DNA of 64,000 nt from Piliocolobus tephrosceles (GCF_002776525.5 NC_045441.1:83525954-83589953); one strand, 5' to 3'; shown: positions 1-14,000, counted from the first letter of the stretch. A program made the numbers and translations. The notes: a model not told the origin generated them from the sequence alone.

Positions 1-197
1 TGTAAAACAAAATTCTGCATGAATGTTAAAAATATAAGAACATATAAAAGTTTGCCAAATAAAAACCAGCATAAATGGTAGAAGTATCAACTTTAACTGA
101 GTGGACAGAAAAATTGCAGAGGCAACAAGGCAACAAAGATTGTTTCTATTGGTCAAAATGTTATAACCAAAGGTTATTTCTATTGACCATATAACTT

Positions 198-703
198 CGT
201 GATGGTTAATTTCATGGGTCGACTTGACTGGGGTAAGGAATTCTCATATAGCTCTGGGTAAACATTATATCTGGGTGTGTCTGTGAGGGTGTTCCCATAG
301 GGGATTAGTATTTGAACTAGTAGATCACACTAGTCCACGTGAGCAGGCATCATTCAATTTATTAAGGGCCTGTATATAACAAAAAGGCAGAAAGACTGAA
401 AATTTGATCACTCTGCCTGATCTGAGACATCTCTTTTCTCTTGCCCTTGGACTTCAGTTCTCCTGGTTCTCAGAGTTTTGGACTCAGATCGGCTCTAACA
501 CTATCACCAACCTCAACCGCATTCTCCTCAGACCAAATTACTCCCTCTGCTTTCTCTGCTTTCCTGGTTCTCCAGCCTACAGACAGCAGATTGTGGGACT
601 TCTAAAACAATATGAGGCAACACCGGTAATAAATCTGCTCTTATATATCTCTCTGTATATCCCGTTGGTGCTGTTTTTCTGGAGAACCCCAGCTGACACA
701 AAT
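198..703 (+). repeat. Old MER-like interspersed repeat
   Basis: The block opens with 'gatggttaatttcatg' and 'gtgtgtctgtgagggtgtt'. It closes with an 'aataaatctgctcttatatat' tract and 'ctggagaaccccagctgac'. These hallmarks are shared with the repeat at 58.02-59.19 kb, so the two appear to belong to one family. I recognise the family pattern from primate genomes but cannot name it safely. The 107-codon open frame inside (404-727) is explained by the repeat and is not a gene. Confidence 0.6.
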
Positions 704-3700
704 TTTAACAGCCATTCATTTCTATGACATAAATAATATGTGTATATACTTTCTAAAAAATAAATGATGAAAAGCATCAAATCATTGTGATATTTAGATT
801 CAATTGTATGTTTTTAAGTGAGTGATTTGGAGATAAATTTTTAAATGCCAATATTTGCAATATGTCAAAAGCACATTATCTTTAATAACTTATTTGTGAT
901 GAAAAAAATTTGGGTTTCAACTTAAACATGCGTGAGGGGGAGCATAGTTTTCATAATTCATTCAGAGTATACATATGATCAAAGAAGTATGAAGAAGTCA
1001 CCATAAACCAGAGGGCTTTGCATTTTGGCATTGCTGGCATCTAATAATTTGTCTACTATTTCTTAACCATCAGCTTATATCATCAGCTATAAAATGGAAC
1101 TAATACCCCCTTCAACGTCATTGGGAATAAATAAAATAATATCTATAACTTACTGTCCCAGTACTTGGTTCCAGCATCTTCATATTTTCTACTACAGCCA
1201 GCATAGTACCTAACCTATGGTACTAGTCAGTAAATTTGTTCATTTGATTTCAAATAATCTGATTTATCCATGATAATGCCTGTTGAAAAAAAAAATGTCT
1301 TAGGTTGACAAAGACAGTTCTGGTCTCTGACCAACATCTGAAGACATGAATGCTATTAAAATAGACTCATTTTCTTTTGTAAACTAGTTTATATCCCACC
1401 TAGATTAATTCATTAATTACACAGAGAATCTCTGAACTTCACATATATTATCCATATGTCATAAAACATGTTTGTCATTAAAAATAATAAGAAGTTGTTT
1501 TATAAGAAAGAACATAGGGGTGTTTTCTTCAGGAATATTAGGCTGACCTTATAAAATGGCACATGAATACACTTATTTCTTGGAATTAGCATATTCTATC
1601 ATGGTTAGTGAATATTTCAATCCAGAATGTTTTTGAACCTAATGCGGAAGTCAAAAATGATTATGTCTTTCTGTTTGGCAGTGAGGTTAGCCTTTGCCTG
1701 AGACTGATGAATGTCATGTGTCAGTAATCTTTAAATAAATATGAGTAAAGAAAGAGATTGCAAATTTATCAGAAATATGAACAAACTTTAGGTTACAGAG
1801 GATCAGCAGGTCCTTAAAACTGATGAACCATCAGTGAGAGGCGAACCATGCTTCTCTGAATTTTATCTCTCCAATTAGAAATGAGAATAAAGAAATAAAT
1901 AATCCTCAGAAGTGAATAGGGGCCAAATCTATGGTCCAAAGGATTAAGATGTATACATAAACAATGGCATACCTATCTAATAACGGTTTTGATCATAACT
2001 ATCAACTATAATTTATTAGCCTCTGTAAATTAGGGTGCTCTGTAAATTAATCCATCTAAAATAATCTCCAGGAAATGCTTCATAGAGTAGTTTTCTGATT
2101 CATCATGACAGCTGAATGTCCTATGCCTGTTCTTGACTTTCATAGAGAGAATTTTTAAATCTTTCTGGTTGGATGGTCTCTTGGCAAATAGGAAGAAGGA
2201 ATTCAATATGTACAATTTTGGCTTAAACAGACAAAAGAAAAACTGCTCCTAAATCTGCCTTATGCAAATAAACCTTTTTAAAAACTATTTCACTACCCTT
2301 TTAAAGTTTTCTTTTAAATGTAGACAAGGAAAATTGGGCTAGAACTGCGAGGTTAAATATTTGAAATTATATATATATATATATATATATATAATAAATC
2401 TATATATAATAAACCTATCTAATTATGACTCAGTCTTAGGAAAATTAAAACATGGTTATGTATATTTTATTTAATCATCTTTATTCACATCTCTTTAATA
2501 TTCCTTATCTTTAGAATCATTTTTAGAAATGATTTTGCAAAAGCAATCATTTAAGACAAAGCACTGGCAATGGCGAGAGTCAAGTGAGCCATCCAGTACT
2601 AGTAAAACGTTTTATTCCCAAAGATTCTACAACATTCATTTTTCATGAAAAGATATAAAATATATGTTAGCATATAAATTCAGCCTTCTTTTATGCACAT
2701 TGTGTGTTCTAATTATAACAATCTAATTGATAAACAACACATGCTGTGGTTCCGACAGTGGGATTGTGATGAAACACAGAGTACAAATTTTAATTACATA
2801 CAGTTCTAATACAGTGAGCACTGCAGCATTTCTGTCATCTTTGAAATGGTAACAGAAAGAAAAAAATTTTTTTGAAATATGAGCATGAAGGTAATGAGAT
2901 CAATAAATGTCAGCTAGAAAAAGTAATCACAACTCCTGAGACTCACTGACCTTTCTACAAATTCCAGAAGTAATAGAGTAGCTGGGGATGAGGAATTCTT
3001 TAACAATGAGAATCTGATACAATTATAAGAAGAAAGGGAAGCCAAGATTGCTCTATGACATCAAAAACACTGCCTATACAGGTAATTCTGACACAATAAT
3101 TTATTCCCTTGATTCTTCTTCTATGATCACCACCAACATAGATCACAAACCTTTGGTCTTCACAGAAACAAAATTCCCATTGGAGCTTCTGAATACTAAA
3201 AAAGTTGCTTTATAAACTTTAATTTGCTTCATAACGTTTAGCATCCTAATGGAGTGTGATAATACAGTTGGTTAATTTAAATGTCCAAAATGAAAAAATA
3301 TTCTATTTTGCTACTTGTGAAATCACTCTCTCAGTATTTGAGTATAATTTACAAAAATTCAATTTTGGAAAGTGTCTAAAGGAATCTTTGGAAAGATTTA
3401 ACTGTCACGAAATAGTTTGTATTTGAATACAAAATGAAACTATGATATTCTGAAACTCTAAGTTATGATATTAAAATATTTGTAAAGCCCACAACAGTTT
3501 AGACAATAATGCAAAATAAGGCTTCCAGTAAGGCTAAGATTCTACAGGGCCAAAAGCGACTAGAATGGGGTGCATTTTCAGTTTTTATGGCTTTTCCCTA
3601 TGGGCAAACTGAAGTTGGAACCATAAAATTTGCTAACATTTCGACGGAAAAATCCAGTCTTTCTATCCTAGAAAATCAGAGAAAAGTTCAAGTAAATTAT

Positions 3701-3879
3701 AAATATTCACAAATAAGAGAGGAATCAGGGAAGTGAAAAGTCACAGATTTGAGCCCCAAATTCTCTTCAGAAACCCTTTCCATGTATTTGACCCCTGAAA
3801 CTACAAATGCACTAGGCAAACTCAGAGCAGTACAGGCTAAAGATGAAGAAACCGAACCAAGATCTGAGCTGCCAGTTAA
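704..3879. other. AT-rich single-copy DNA, no gene seen
   Basis: I see no repeat family, splice-supported exon or long open frame. A weak MIR-like patch lies near 1045-1150 ('ctataaaatggaactaatac'). A TA dinucleotide run lies at 2369-2393. The short frames at 2030-2215 and 3509-3736 have no recognisable protein features. Confidence 0.5.
2369..2393. repeat. (TA)n microsatellite
   Basis: About twelve uninterrupted TA units, followed by a second short 'tatatataataaa' patch. Confidence 0.9.
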
Positions 3880-4857
3880 GAGTCAGAGTTTACAATTTGA
3901 CTCCAACCAATTAATAACATAGTAAAACAAACAATTAATATACTTCAGATAAATACAGCAAAATTCAGTCTCTATAACATTCAAAATGCCCCAGACACCA
4001 TTCTAAATTACTTGACACATGAAGAACCAGAAATGTCTAGCCCAAATCTAGAGAAAATACAATCAACTGACATATCAAAAGAAAAACCAAGTAGTAAAAT
4101 TATCACAAATGGATTTTAAAAGAATTATCATAATTATTCTCAATAAAAATAGCAAACAATGAGAAATTGTTTCAAAAAGAAAATCTTGGAGACAAATTAA
4201 AAAGCAATTTTCAAACCCCAAATGCAAATTTTAGAACTGAAAAGGACAATATCTGAGATTTCCTAAATTGAATTTACTTAAAAAGAGAATGGAGATGACA
4301 GAAAAATTAACAAGCCTTAAAATGGATCAATACAAGTTACCTACTACCAAGACAGAACAAAAAAAGATAGATAAAAGGTGAATAGTAACTCAGGGAACTT
4401 TTGGACAAAAGCAAAAGTGCTAATGTACGTAATTGCAGTTCCAGAAGAAGTAATTTTTTTAAGGCACAAAAATATTTGAACAAATGGTGACTAAAACTTT
4501 CCCATATTTGGCAAAAATAAATGTGCATATTCAAGAAGCTCAGTGAACCCCAAGTAGAATAAATATGAAGAGAACAATTGCTAAACACATCATAGTCAAA
4601 TTTCTGAGTGATAAAATCATGAAAGCAGTCAGAGAAAAATGAAAAGGGAACAACTTGAATGGTCAATAACTCTTCATCAGAAATGGCTAAGTCCAAAAAA
4701 ATAGTGGAAAAGTATTATTTGAAGTACTGACACTAAAAAAAAAAAAAAAAAAAATCAAAAAAAATTTATACTCAGTGAAAATATTCTCTAAGAATAAAAG
4801 TAAAAATATTTTATTCTAAAAGTAAAACTAAGAGAATTCATTGTCAACAGAAATTCA
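3880..4857 (+). mobile_element. Old L1M fragment, ORF1 region
   Basis: The sequence follows the ORF1 part of old mammalian L1: 'attgcagttccagaagaag', 'aagaagctcagtgaacccc' and 'acatcatagtcaaatttctg' are diagnostic. It is decayed, with stops in all frames. The run of 18 A residues near 4737 looks like an internal expansion. It stops where a younger L1 tail is inserted, and the same old element resumes at about 5461. Confidence 0.7.
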
Positions 4858-5456
4858 CTACTGTAACAAATGATGTGGAAAGTAGTTTGGAAATTTCTCA
4901 AAGAACTTAAAACAGAACTACCAATTGACCCAGCAATCCCATTACTGGGTATTTAAAAAGTAAATCATTCTACCCAAAGAGAATAGATACTCATATGTTT
5001 ATCACAGCATCATTCACAATAGCAAAGACATGGAAGCAACCTAGGTGCCCATCAACAGGCCATTGGATTTTAAATATGTGGTACATAGAACACTAAGAAA
5101 TACTATACACCCATAACAAGGAATAAAATCATGCCCTTTGCAGCAACATGGATGCAGCTGGAGGTTATTACCCTAGGTAAATTATTGGAGAAACAAACAA
5201 ACAAATAAAAAAAACAAATATTGCATGTTCTCACTTATAAGTGGTAGCTAACCATTGGGTACACATGAATATAAACATGAGAACAATAGACACTGAGGAC
5301 TACTAGAGGAGGGGAAGGGCCAGAAAACTACCTATTGGATATTATGCTCACTACCTGGGTGAAGGGATCATTCATTTCCCAAATGTCAGAATCACATACT
5401 AAACCCACGAAACAAACCTGTAAGTGTACCACCTGAATCTAAAATAAAAGTTGAAA
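4858..5456 (+). mobile_element. L1 3' end nested in old L1M
   Basis: This carries the end of ORF2 and the 3' UTR: 'cagcaatcccattactggg', 'ttcacaatagcaaagacatg', 'aacatggatgcagctggagg' and 'tgttctcacttataagtgg'. It ends in an A/T-rich tail after 'aataaaag'. It is 5'-truncated and sits between two halves of an older L1M, so it inserted later. Confidence 0.85.
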
Positions 5457-5460
5457 TTAT

Positions 5461-6745
5461 TTTTTAAAATCTTGAATTAGATTACAAAGTAAATGCAGAT
5501 ATATGTTGTGTATAGAAAAACTATACACTTAAAACCAATGCCCCAGAAACAATAAAAATAAGAAATATGAATGGGGAAAAATAAAAATAAATGATAAAGG
5601 GGGTTCCACAGGCTGAAGATATACCATATAAAAACCTAGATCTTTAGGAAGAAATAAAAAGCCTTAAAAATGTTTTTATAAAAGTGAGGAGCCAAATATA
5701 AAAAGCTACATTTCCTTTTAATTTCATTAAAATCCATAGGACCTTTTAAAGAAAATATTGTAGCATCATCCTGTGGGGTTGTAAAATATATGTAAATGTA
5801 ATAAATATGACAGCCTAGCACAGAGAATTTCAGGAAGAAGAATGAGATGTATATAGTTGCAATTTTATTGCCCATTACATTAAGTGACAAATACTTATGG
5901 TATTTTGTAGGTGCTTATGGTAATTTGTAGAAAAAGCACAAAAAAAGAGTGCAAGAGATATAGCTAAAAAGTCAATAGTTACATTAAAATCATATGCAAA
6001 AATTACTAAAGTAATCCAAGAGATGGCAGGAAAAAAACAAAGGAACAGAAACAGATGGGACAAACAGAACCAAATAAAAAACTGGTACAGAAGCCCAAAG
6101 TCAATCTTTTCAGTGATAATTAATTGTTAATAAACTAAATATACCAATATTAAGAAAGATGTTATCAAAAATTAGTTTAAAAAAGAGCAAAACCCAAGTA
6201 TATATTAGCTAGAAGAGACATATTTGAATATAAAAATACAACTAGGCTGAAGGTAAATAAATTGTAAAAGATAATGCAAACAGTAAGGGTAAGAAAGCTT
6301 GTGTGGTTATACAGATATCAGAAAAAAAGTAGACTACAAGCTAGAGTATTACTAGCAATAAAGTGGCACATTTCATAACAATGGTCAGGACAATTCATCT
6401 GATTATTATATCTGAAGATATAATAATCATAAACATGTATGTGCCTAGTAACAGAGCTTCAAAATACATGAAGTCAAAAGACCAGACAAAACTCAAGGGA
6501 GAAATATATAATTCCACAATCATAATAATTTTACCACCCCTCTCTCAGCAACTGATATTATAATAAAACTAAATTCATAGTCTGAAAAACACTATCAACT
6601 ACTTTAGCATAATTTTTATGTATAGGTTACAACACCTAACTTACCCTGCAAAGTTTACATTCTTTTTAAGTGCACATAGAATATTCATTGAGATGAGCCC
6701 TATTCTGTGCCACTTTAAAAGGTCTCAAATTTTGCAAAATGATTG
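5461..6745 (+). mobile_element. Old L1M fragment, end of ORF1 into ORF2 endonuclease
   Basis: This continues the element at 3.88-4.86 kb. It contains the inter-ORF region ('ttccacaggctgaag'), then decayed ORF2 endonuclease sequence such as 'tgtatgtgcctagtaacag' and 'gcttcaaaatacatgaag'. The reading frame is broken many times. It stops at a MaLR LTR. Confidence 0.7.
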
Positions 6746-7111
6746 TATTAGTCTGTTCTCACACTGCTAATAAAGGCATACCCAAGACTAGGTAATTTGT
6801 AAAGGAAAGAGGTTTCACTGACTCACATTTTCACATTGCTGGGGAGGCCTCACATTCGTGGTAGAAGGCGAAAGAGGAGCAGAGTCACATCTTACATGGC
6901 AGCAGACAAGAGACCATGTGCAAGGAATCTTCCCTTTATAAAATCATCAGATCTCGTGAGACTTATTCACCATCACAAGAACAGCATGGGAAAGACCCAC
7001 CCCCATGACTCAATTACCTCCCACTTGGTCCCTCCCATGGCATTTAAGAATTATGGGAGCTACAGTTCAAGATGAGATTTCGATGGGGACACAGCCAAAC
7101 TATATCAATGA
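6746..7111 (-). mobile_element. MaLR solo LTR (MST/THE1 type)
   Basis: In minus orientation the LTR starts at the 'tatca' end and reads the 'gtttggctgtgtccccatc' signature, seen on the plus strand as 'gatggggacacagccaaac'. Further hallmarks are 'agatctcgtgagacttattc' and 'gggaggcctcac'. The length of about 366 bp fits a complete solo LTR. No internal region accompanies it. Confidence 0.85.
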
Positions 7112-8785
7112 TGAATCGTTGAAGTGGCAGTCAGAACACATGAATGCAGCCATTTACCAGCTGAGTGACCTTGGGAAGTTCACATTATCTCTCAGGGAAG
7201 TAGTTTATTAATCTTAACAGATAACATTACTATCTATCAGCCATGTTTGTTCTGAGGACTGGAAGATAATAAAAGTTGGAAGACCCAGAATAGTGTTTAG
7301 TACCCAAATGGAATTTAAGAAATGTTTTTTACATTTTTTGGGCCAGAATTTTTACTATTCTTATGACTGCCTAAACCCAGGTGAGAAATGAACACTTGAT
7401 AAACAGTAAGTAGTATGATAAGCAGAAAATAATGGTCATCTCTAATATTATTATTTAGGAAGCAATATGGCCCTTTGCATCTATTCCTCAGCTAAAATTC
7501 CAACTCAAAAGGGATTCTTCCCAAGAAAAGGTCTCCTTGTCACATCTGTGTATCAAAAGCCAACACAAGAGCATGCATTCAAGATCAAATGAAGGCTGCA
7601 GAGCCTGACAGACAGAAGTCGGTGCTGGGATTAATAGACAAACCAGGGAGCCAGCATTTTGCAGAGCATATTAGCAAGAAGCAAAATCACTGCAGAACTT
7701 ACCTAAGCTACAGTATTAGACTCAACTTTGAGTACTTGCTGATGTAAAGATTGAAAATTTGGAGCAACTAATAATATAAATAATGACTATCCCAGTATCA
7801 AAATGTAGTACAAAAAAAAATTACATGGGATATATATAAGTGGAAATGAAGAGAACAGAATAATGCAAGATGTGCCATCTAAATACAAAATGAGTTTACT
7901 GCCCTGGGAGTACCATATTTGAAAGATAAGAAGATAACTAGGTAGTGATGTCAGAAATCATGCCATTATATTCATAGATTTTATATATGTTTACATATGT
8001 ATCAATGAATACTAAAATATTTATAGTTTTATTCCTAAATACATGCTTATTCCCAATTACTATTTTTATTCTGCTATTAAATCCCCAAGACAGAAAATCC
8101 AGTCTACTATAGATATAGCTGGATATTTGGCTCTGGCAAAAATCTAAATCCTTAAAACAGTAGAGAGCGGTCTGATACTCAGAGTGGTCAGGAACAGAAT
8201 AGAGCATCTTCACAATGTTTCTTTCTTTCTGGGGGTGCTACGTATGCCAACTGCATTTTCTAAAAAGGATGTTGCTAACACAAGGCTGTATGTTCCTATT
8301 CCAGAGTCATGTCTGATATTTCCTACTTGAGTTGAATTATGAAAATTTAGCATTAAGGACAAGACACTAAGGCTTACAAATAAACCAAAATTTCCTCATG
8401 TTTCCAGAAACTTAAAACCTTTATAAAGCAATCTTTATTTTGCTATATAAAAGATAATTACCGGACATACATGCAACCTCTGAAAGACCTCAAGAAAGAA
8501 ACATACGCATCAAACTGTCATACTTCGATTTCTTGATAGGTCAAATTTCATTCCCAATGTTTTGCAAAATGGTGAGCATATTACAACCTGCTATATAAGT
8601 ATAAAATAATATTAGCTTCAGTAATAATTCAGGCTCTAACCTATGACTTTGCAGGAAATCAAGCCATGACAACTTTTTCATGAATTAGAGTGACTCATTC
8701 ATTTAGAAAATTATGATTCTATCATAAATAATTTTACTATACATATATTATTATTTAATTCTTGATATACATATAGGCCACCATG
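7112..8785. other. Single-copy AT-rich DNA, no gene seen
   Basis: No repeat family or exon-like block is recognisable. The minus-strand frame at 7938-8213 (91 codons) is low-complexity and lacks family features. Confidence 0.45.
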
Positions 8786-9150
8786 ATTGTACATATATAC
8801 CATAGAATATATTACACAGCCATAAAAAGGATATCATATTCTTTGCAGCAAAATGGATGAAGCTGGAGGCTATTGTCCTAAGTGAATGAATTCAGAAACA
8901 GAAACTCAAATATCTCATGTTCTCACTTATAAGTATGAGCTAAACATTGAGCACTCATGGACATAACATAGGAACAATAGACACTGCAGACTATGAGAAG
9001 GGGCTTTGTTGGGGGGGAAGGCATTGAAAAGCTCCCTATTGGGTACTATGCTTACTACCTGGGTGACAGAATCCATACAGCAAACTCAGCATCACACAAT
9101 ATACCCATGTAACAAACCTACACATGTATCCCACTATATCTAAAATAAAA
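8786..9150 (+). mobile_element. 5'-truncated L1 3' end
   Basis: About 360 bp of terminal L1: 'attacacagccataaaaagg', 'caaaatggatgaagctggag', 'tcatgttctcacttataag', then a 3' UTR ending in 'aaaataaaatatggaa'. The sequence resembles the tail at 4.86-5.46 kb, so a similar older primate or MA-type L1 is likely. Confidence 0.85.
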
Positions 9151-10341
9151 TATGGAATTAAAATAATACAAAAAAGTCTTAGAAATATTAATGGAAGGCA
9201 AAAGGACCATAATGTGTTGCCACTTACCTGCTGACTGGTACATCAAAGAGGATTGTCCTAAATGTGAGAAATGTGAGAAAACTTATATTTCTGCTTGAGA
9301 TTAAAAGTCCACAAAAGAATCACTTGATCTGATTGACATAGCTGCTAAAAGTGTCCTATATGTGGCACCTATAGACCACACTGACAAGGGGAAAGCATAG
9401 ACAGGGAAGTTGTGTTTGAGTGTAAATATCAGGCAGCTTGAAGGGCAGAGTCAGCACGTTGTTAATAAGGGACTCCACAGGTAAAAGTAACATTCACTGA
9501 GTGGAGAGCTGGATTATAGGTCACTCACTGAGCATTTTAGACCTGCAGGAAGTACCATTAGTAGGGATATTTCTGTACACAAGAGCAAAGTGTATGCATA
9601 GATAAAATACCATGAAGTTTTATAATTGCCATTTACGATTTGGTGGAAGAAAATGAAGAAGGGTTAAATGACTTGTCCAATTTCACACAGCAAGGCAGTT
9701 ATAAAGCTAAAACCATAACCCATGGTAGAGAAAATTTCCAGCTTTCAAATACCTGAAATATATCAGATGTTGTATATAATAGTTGTCTCATGCTGAGCTG
9801 CCATTTTATTCTTATTGTGTCACAGGAAAAAAAAAATACACCAAATGCATTACAGTCTTAGGATTTCCTTAAGAGTATAACCACTGAAAATATATATTTC
9901 AGCAATAAAGAAGGCATTTTTCTCCCATGTTCCCACTGCCTTTGTTTTGAAAAAAGTCATACATTTTTATCATCGATGAGTCCTTAAATGAAGAAAAACG
10001 CACACATTTTTCCACATGCTTTAGTTCAAGTGGCATTAGGTATATAATTACTCAAAAATACAGTTTTTATACATTCTCTGGTAAGTGCTCTCTTAATAGT
10101 TGCTTGACAAAAGGCTTAATATAGCATTTTATATTTCACAAATGAAAGAAATGGTTTTGTTTTTAGAAAGTTAACCAATAGTCTTTTGCCTATAAAAAAA
10201 AAAAAGGTCAAACCACTTAGATTTATAACTGGATTATACTATTCTAACCCTCTAAATTCACTTTTTTTTATGTTGCTTTAATTCACTACATTTTTAAAAC
10301 AAGGTAGGCAAAAGAGATCTGATTAGAAAACATAAGGAAAA
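9151..10341. other. Single-copy DNA with a MIR remnant
   Basis: A minus-strand MIR core is visible at about 9620-9725 ('aaatgacttgtccaatttc' and 'cacacagcaaggcagt'). The rest shows nothing recognisable. Confidence 0.45.
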
Positions 10342-10647
10342 GGCCAGGCGCAGTGGCTCATGCCTGTAATCCCAGCACTTTGAGAGGCCAAGGCAAGCAG
10401 AGGTCAGGAGTTCGAGACCAGCCCGGCCAACATGGTGAAATCCCATCGCTCCTAAAAATACAAAAACAAAAACAAACAAACAAACAAAAAAGTAGCTGGG
10501 CATGGTGGCATGCACCTGTAGTAGCAGCTACTTGTGGGGCTGAGAGGAGAATCGCTTGAACCCAGGAGGCAGAGGTTGCAGTGAGCCAACTGCACCATTG
10601 CACTCTAGCTTGGGCAACAGAGCAAGACTATGTTTCAGGAAAAAAAA
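10342..10647 (+). mobile_element. Alu (AluS-like)
   Basis: A full dimeric Alu from 'ggccaggcgcagtggctca' to an A-rich tail, with an expanded middle (CAAA)n linker. An 8-bp direct repeat 'aaggaaaa' flanks it on both sides, as expected for L1-mediated insertion. Confidence 0.95.
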
Positions 10648-11151
10648 TAAAAAAGGAAAAATAACTTTATTATATTATAGTAGTGGCATTGACTTAAATT
10701 ACCATATTATTTTAGGCATAAAATCAGGAGTATATCCCCATTACCTCCATCTACCAACCACAAATATTTATGATTGCTATCCTTTAATGCAGTATTTGGT
10801 ACAGCATCCCATTATGGCATTTTCTCTTTTAATTAGTATCTTGATGAAAATTATTTGCAATTTTTTATTCTCTCTGTTGTAGTGAATGACAATATCTTAT
10901 TGACAGGCAAAAATGGAAATGCACTGACTCTTTTCAGAGAAAAATCATTTTCATCAAAGTATATAATAAAACCATGCATTGTTGTTGTATTTATGAGTAT
11001 CCACTTAAAACATTTTAAATTACTATCAATTATTCATTATATACAGATATTTATGATTTCCATCTTGAATATGTAACATAGATCCTCAAAAATTTGGTCA
11101 TTGACTTGATCTCTCTAAAATCATGCTATGCTTAGATCATAAGAAATAATT
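10648..11151. other. Single-copy AT-rich spacer
   Basis: About 500 bp between two Alus with nothing recognisable. Confidence 0.45.
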
Positions 11152-11440
11152 GGCCAGGTATAATGTCTCAGGCCGGTAATCCCAGCATTTTAGGAGGCCA
11201 AGGCGAGATAATCACTGGAGGCCAGCAGTTCTAGACCAACCTGGACGAGATAGTGAGATCCAGTCTCTAAAAAAAATTTTACATTAATTGGGTGTGGTAG
11301 TGCAAGCTCATAGTTCTAGCCACTCAGGAAGCTGAGGTGGGGACATCCCTTGAGCCCAGGATTTTCAAGATCTATGATTATGCCACTGTACTTCAGCCTG
11401 GGCAACAGAGTGAGACCCTGTCTTTAAAAATAATAATAAT
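11152..11440 (+). mobile_element. Alu (AluJ-like, diverged)
   Basis: A dimeric Alu with many substitutions ('ggccaggtataatgtctcag'), consistent with the old AluJ group. The short (AAT)n tail is followed by 'aataattgatg', echoing 'aaataattgg' on the left as a degraded target-site duplication. Confidence 0.9.
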
Positions 11441-12570
11441 AATTGATGAGTAATTACTTATGCAAATATTATCAATAGCTGATAGAAATATGCTCAACAT
11501 TTACAAACCATTAGTAGTAAACTTTAATGTACTAAGAAGTCAAAGTATGACAGGTTGATGCACATTGCTGTTTCTTGGATCTTTGGGCAGACATTTATTT
11601 ATTATAGCTAAGTAAATGCTATTTATGACCGATCCATGTAGTATATTATATATACTTTTCTTTCCTACACAAAATATTATTCTATTGGCTTAATTTTTAT
11701 GTAATTATTATTCTACATCCCTAAAAAATATCCCAGTTGTATAAATATTTATTTAATATATTCCAACACATCAGGAATCCTAACAATTCCATCTTCACAG
11801 AGACATCTCTTCCAGACACCTCTTACTTGCTTAGCCTGGTCAAGCTGCACTCTATATCTTCCTCATACTCTCCTTTGCCATCATCCTAGGAATTCTCTTT
11901 ATCTTTCTGTTGTGCTAGATCTTCCAGTTCCTGGATCCCATATATTCTCTTTTATTCATTTACTCTGTTTTGGAGGAGCATATGCTTCAGTAGTTTCCTA
12001 GAAAAGGATGCATGTGAGGTTTTCTCCACATCTTGTGTGTCTGAAAATGTTTACTTTTATGTTTACATTTGATTGATAGCATAGAATTCTAGATTGGAAA
12101 TCATTTTCACTGCACATTTTCAGAACAGCCTTCTAGCTTTCAGTACTACTAAAATGTCTATTCTAATTCTTGATCTTTTAAAGCAAATTTTTTCTCTTTC
12201 TCTCTCTCTGGAAACTTGTACAATCTCCTCGGGGCTCAGGTATTCCTGCTTTGGCCTTATCTTTTATCAATGGTCTCTAGCTCATGATCTGCCCATATTG
12301 CCCTGCTCAAATTGTGTACTTAAGGGAGAAGTCAAAGGAGTTCATTCATACCTTAAATATCACATTTTAAGAAAAGCAGTGATCTCAGAAGCAGTATTTC
12401 CTGATCAGAGATCTAATAAGTTTGTACCAGTTCTCCTCACTATTAAAACCAGGTCATATTCTTTCTTGGTCTACCTCTTACTAGGCTGTTACCTCGGGAG
12501 CAGGGACTTCATTTTCATTGGCTCATTTAAGATCCAATCACGGAGTAGAGGTCTATTTGTTTGTGGCTGA
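11441..12570 (+). other. Ancient LINE-like debris (L2 and another LINE)
   Basis: The stretch 11960-12230 contains 'gcatagaattctagattgg' and 'ttctagctttcagtactac', a pattern seen in very old LINE fragments. From about 12300 to 12545, 'gggagcagggacttcattt' resembles the L2 3' region. A 158-codon frame (12094-12570) spans this debris and has no protein signature. The 11441-11960 part shows nothing recognisable. Assignments are tentative. Confidence 0.35.
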
Positions 12571-14000
12571 ACATTTCATTAAGCCTGAAGATATTAAGCT
12601 TAATAATATGGGAAACTAATATTTTATTTAGATGGCCAGGTCATGGTGAAAAATAAAAACTTATCTTCTAGTCATTATAATCACCATATGCTGATGATGA
12701 CTTTCAGTGCCACTTTTCCCAAAGAGAAATTTTTTTAAAATAGTTTTTAAAGAAAACTCAGAGTAAAATTATAAAAGAAGACCACATAGATCTTTTATGC
12801 TAGATATTTGTTTAGACCATCCTCTTCACAATTTTATCTCCAAAATTATGGATTTTATACAGCTTTCAGAAGCTATGACAATTCAATCAATGCTCAGGAT
12901 AATGCATTAGAAGATAAGTTAGAGATCTCTTTGAGATTCAGTATATTTTATTAGCTTGATTACAATTTTCCTTTAAAAAATTTCAGATGAAGTTTGCAAT
13001 GCATCTTAGAGCTTTTAATCCGTTGTTGTCTCTATTATCTATCACAATTTGAAGATATTAAACCATTTTATCTTCTGTATATATTATCATGATGCCTCTT
13101 GGGGCAAAACAGTAAACTTCACTCTTCATGTTTTTAGCAGATTTTTCTTGGTACTTGATTTTCCTATGCTTCATGGACATCTTTATGTTCATGAAGCAAC
13201 ATTAAGGAAGTCGCTTTTAGAAACCATTTTAGTTATCCAAAGGAGAGCATCTAAAAAATAAGAACAAGTTCTGTATAGTAGGCACTATAGTAGTCATCTT
13301 CATTTGTCTACCTCATAATATTTAATTCTTACTTGACTATTGCATAGTAAATATTCATACCCACATTTAAAAATGCTTTAAAAACTGAAGCTCAGAGGGA
13401 GTAATTTGCTTCACCTTCCAAAGTTATAAGTGGCAACATCAAAATTTGCATACAAGTTTTCTTCTAACTAAAAAAATCTTACATTTTTCCAATTTTGATG
13501 TGTAGGTTTAAATAGAAAATGATGATGTTTGCTTGTCTGCCAGGAATAAAACATTCAAGAGTTTAAAATATTTTTCCTCTAAGGAGAAAAAAGGTATAAG
13601 CTTTAAAAAGATTGCTTTTAAAAACTTCACAATTACTAACATTTAGAAAAGTCTTTAACATATTAAATGGCCAAATATATCAATTTTATGACAGACAGCA
13701 TTTCTTCTTCAGCTTCTGCTTCTGAAACTGGCAGACCAGGTAATTCAAGTAAGACCCGGGCTGAAGGTCTAGACTGGAAAAAAGCATCTGTCTTCATACA
13801 TTCTAACGAAATGAAAGAATAGACATAACCATCAGGAATACACTTGTGGAGTGTCACTAGTTCCCTACCTGCTCATTCTGTCTGTCTGATGTCAGTACTG
13901 AAATAAAAACAACTCTGGGTTTTTTTTTTAAAGCAACTCAAGATTAAATAAAGGGAATTAGGTGATTATAACATCAATGGAAGTGATGAAGCAGCAGGAT
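12571..14000. other. Single-copy DNA with a MIR remnant
   Basis: A minus-strand MIR core lies near 13275-13450 ('tgaagctcagagggagtaat'). At 13663-13887 the minus strand holds a 64-codon frame downstream of an acceptor-like 'ttttatttcag'. It contains an in-frame TGA close to that acceptor, so it is not claimed as an exon. Confidence 0.4.

Noticed and set aside
12094..12570. 158-codon plus-strand frame
   Set aside because: Lies across ancient LINE-like debris with no protein signature.
13663..13887. Additional minus-strand terminal exon after an acceptor-like 'ttttatttcag'
   Set aside because: An in-frame TGA lies between the acceptor and the open part, and the phase does not fit the 14423-14566 block.
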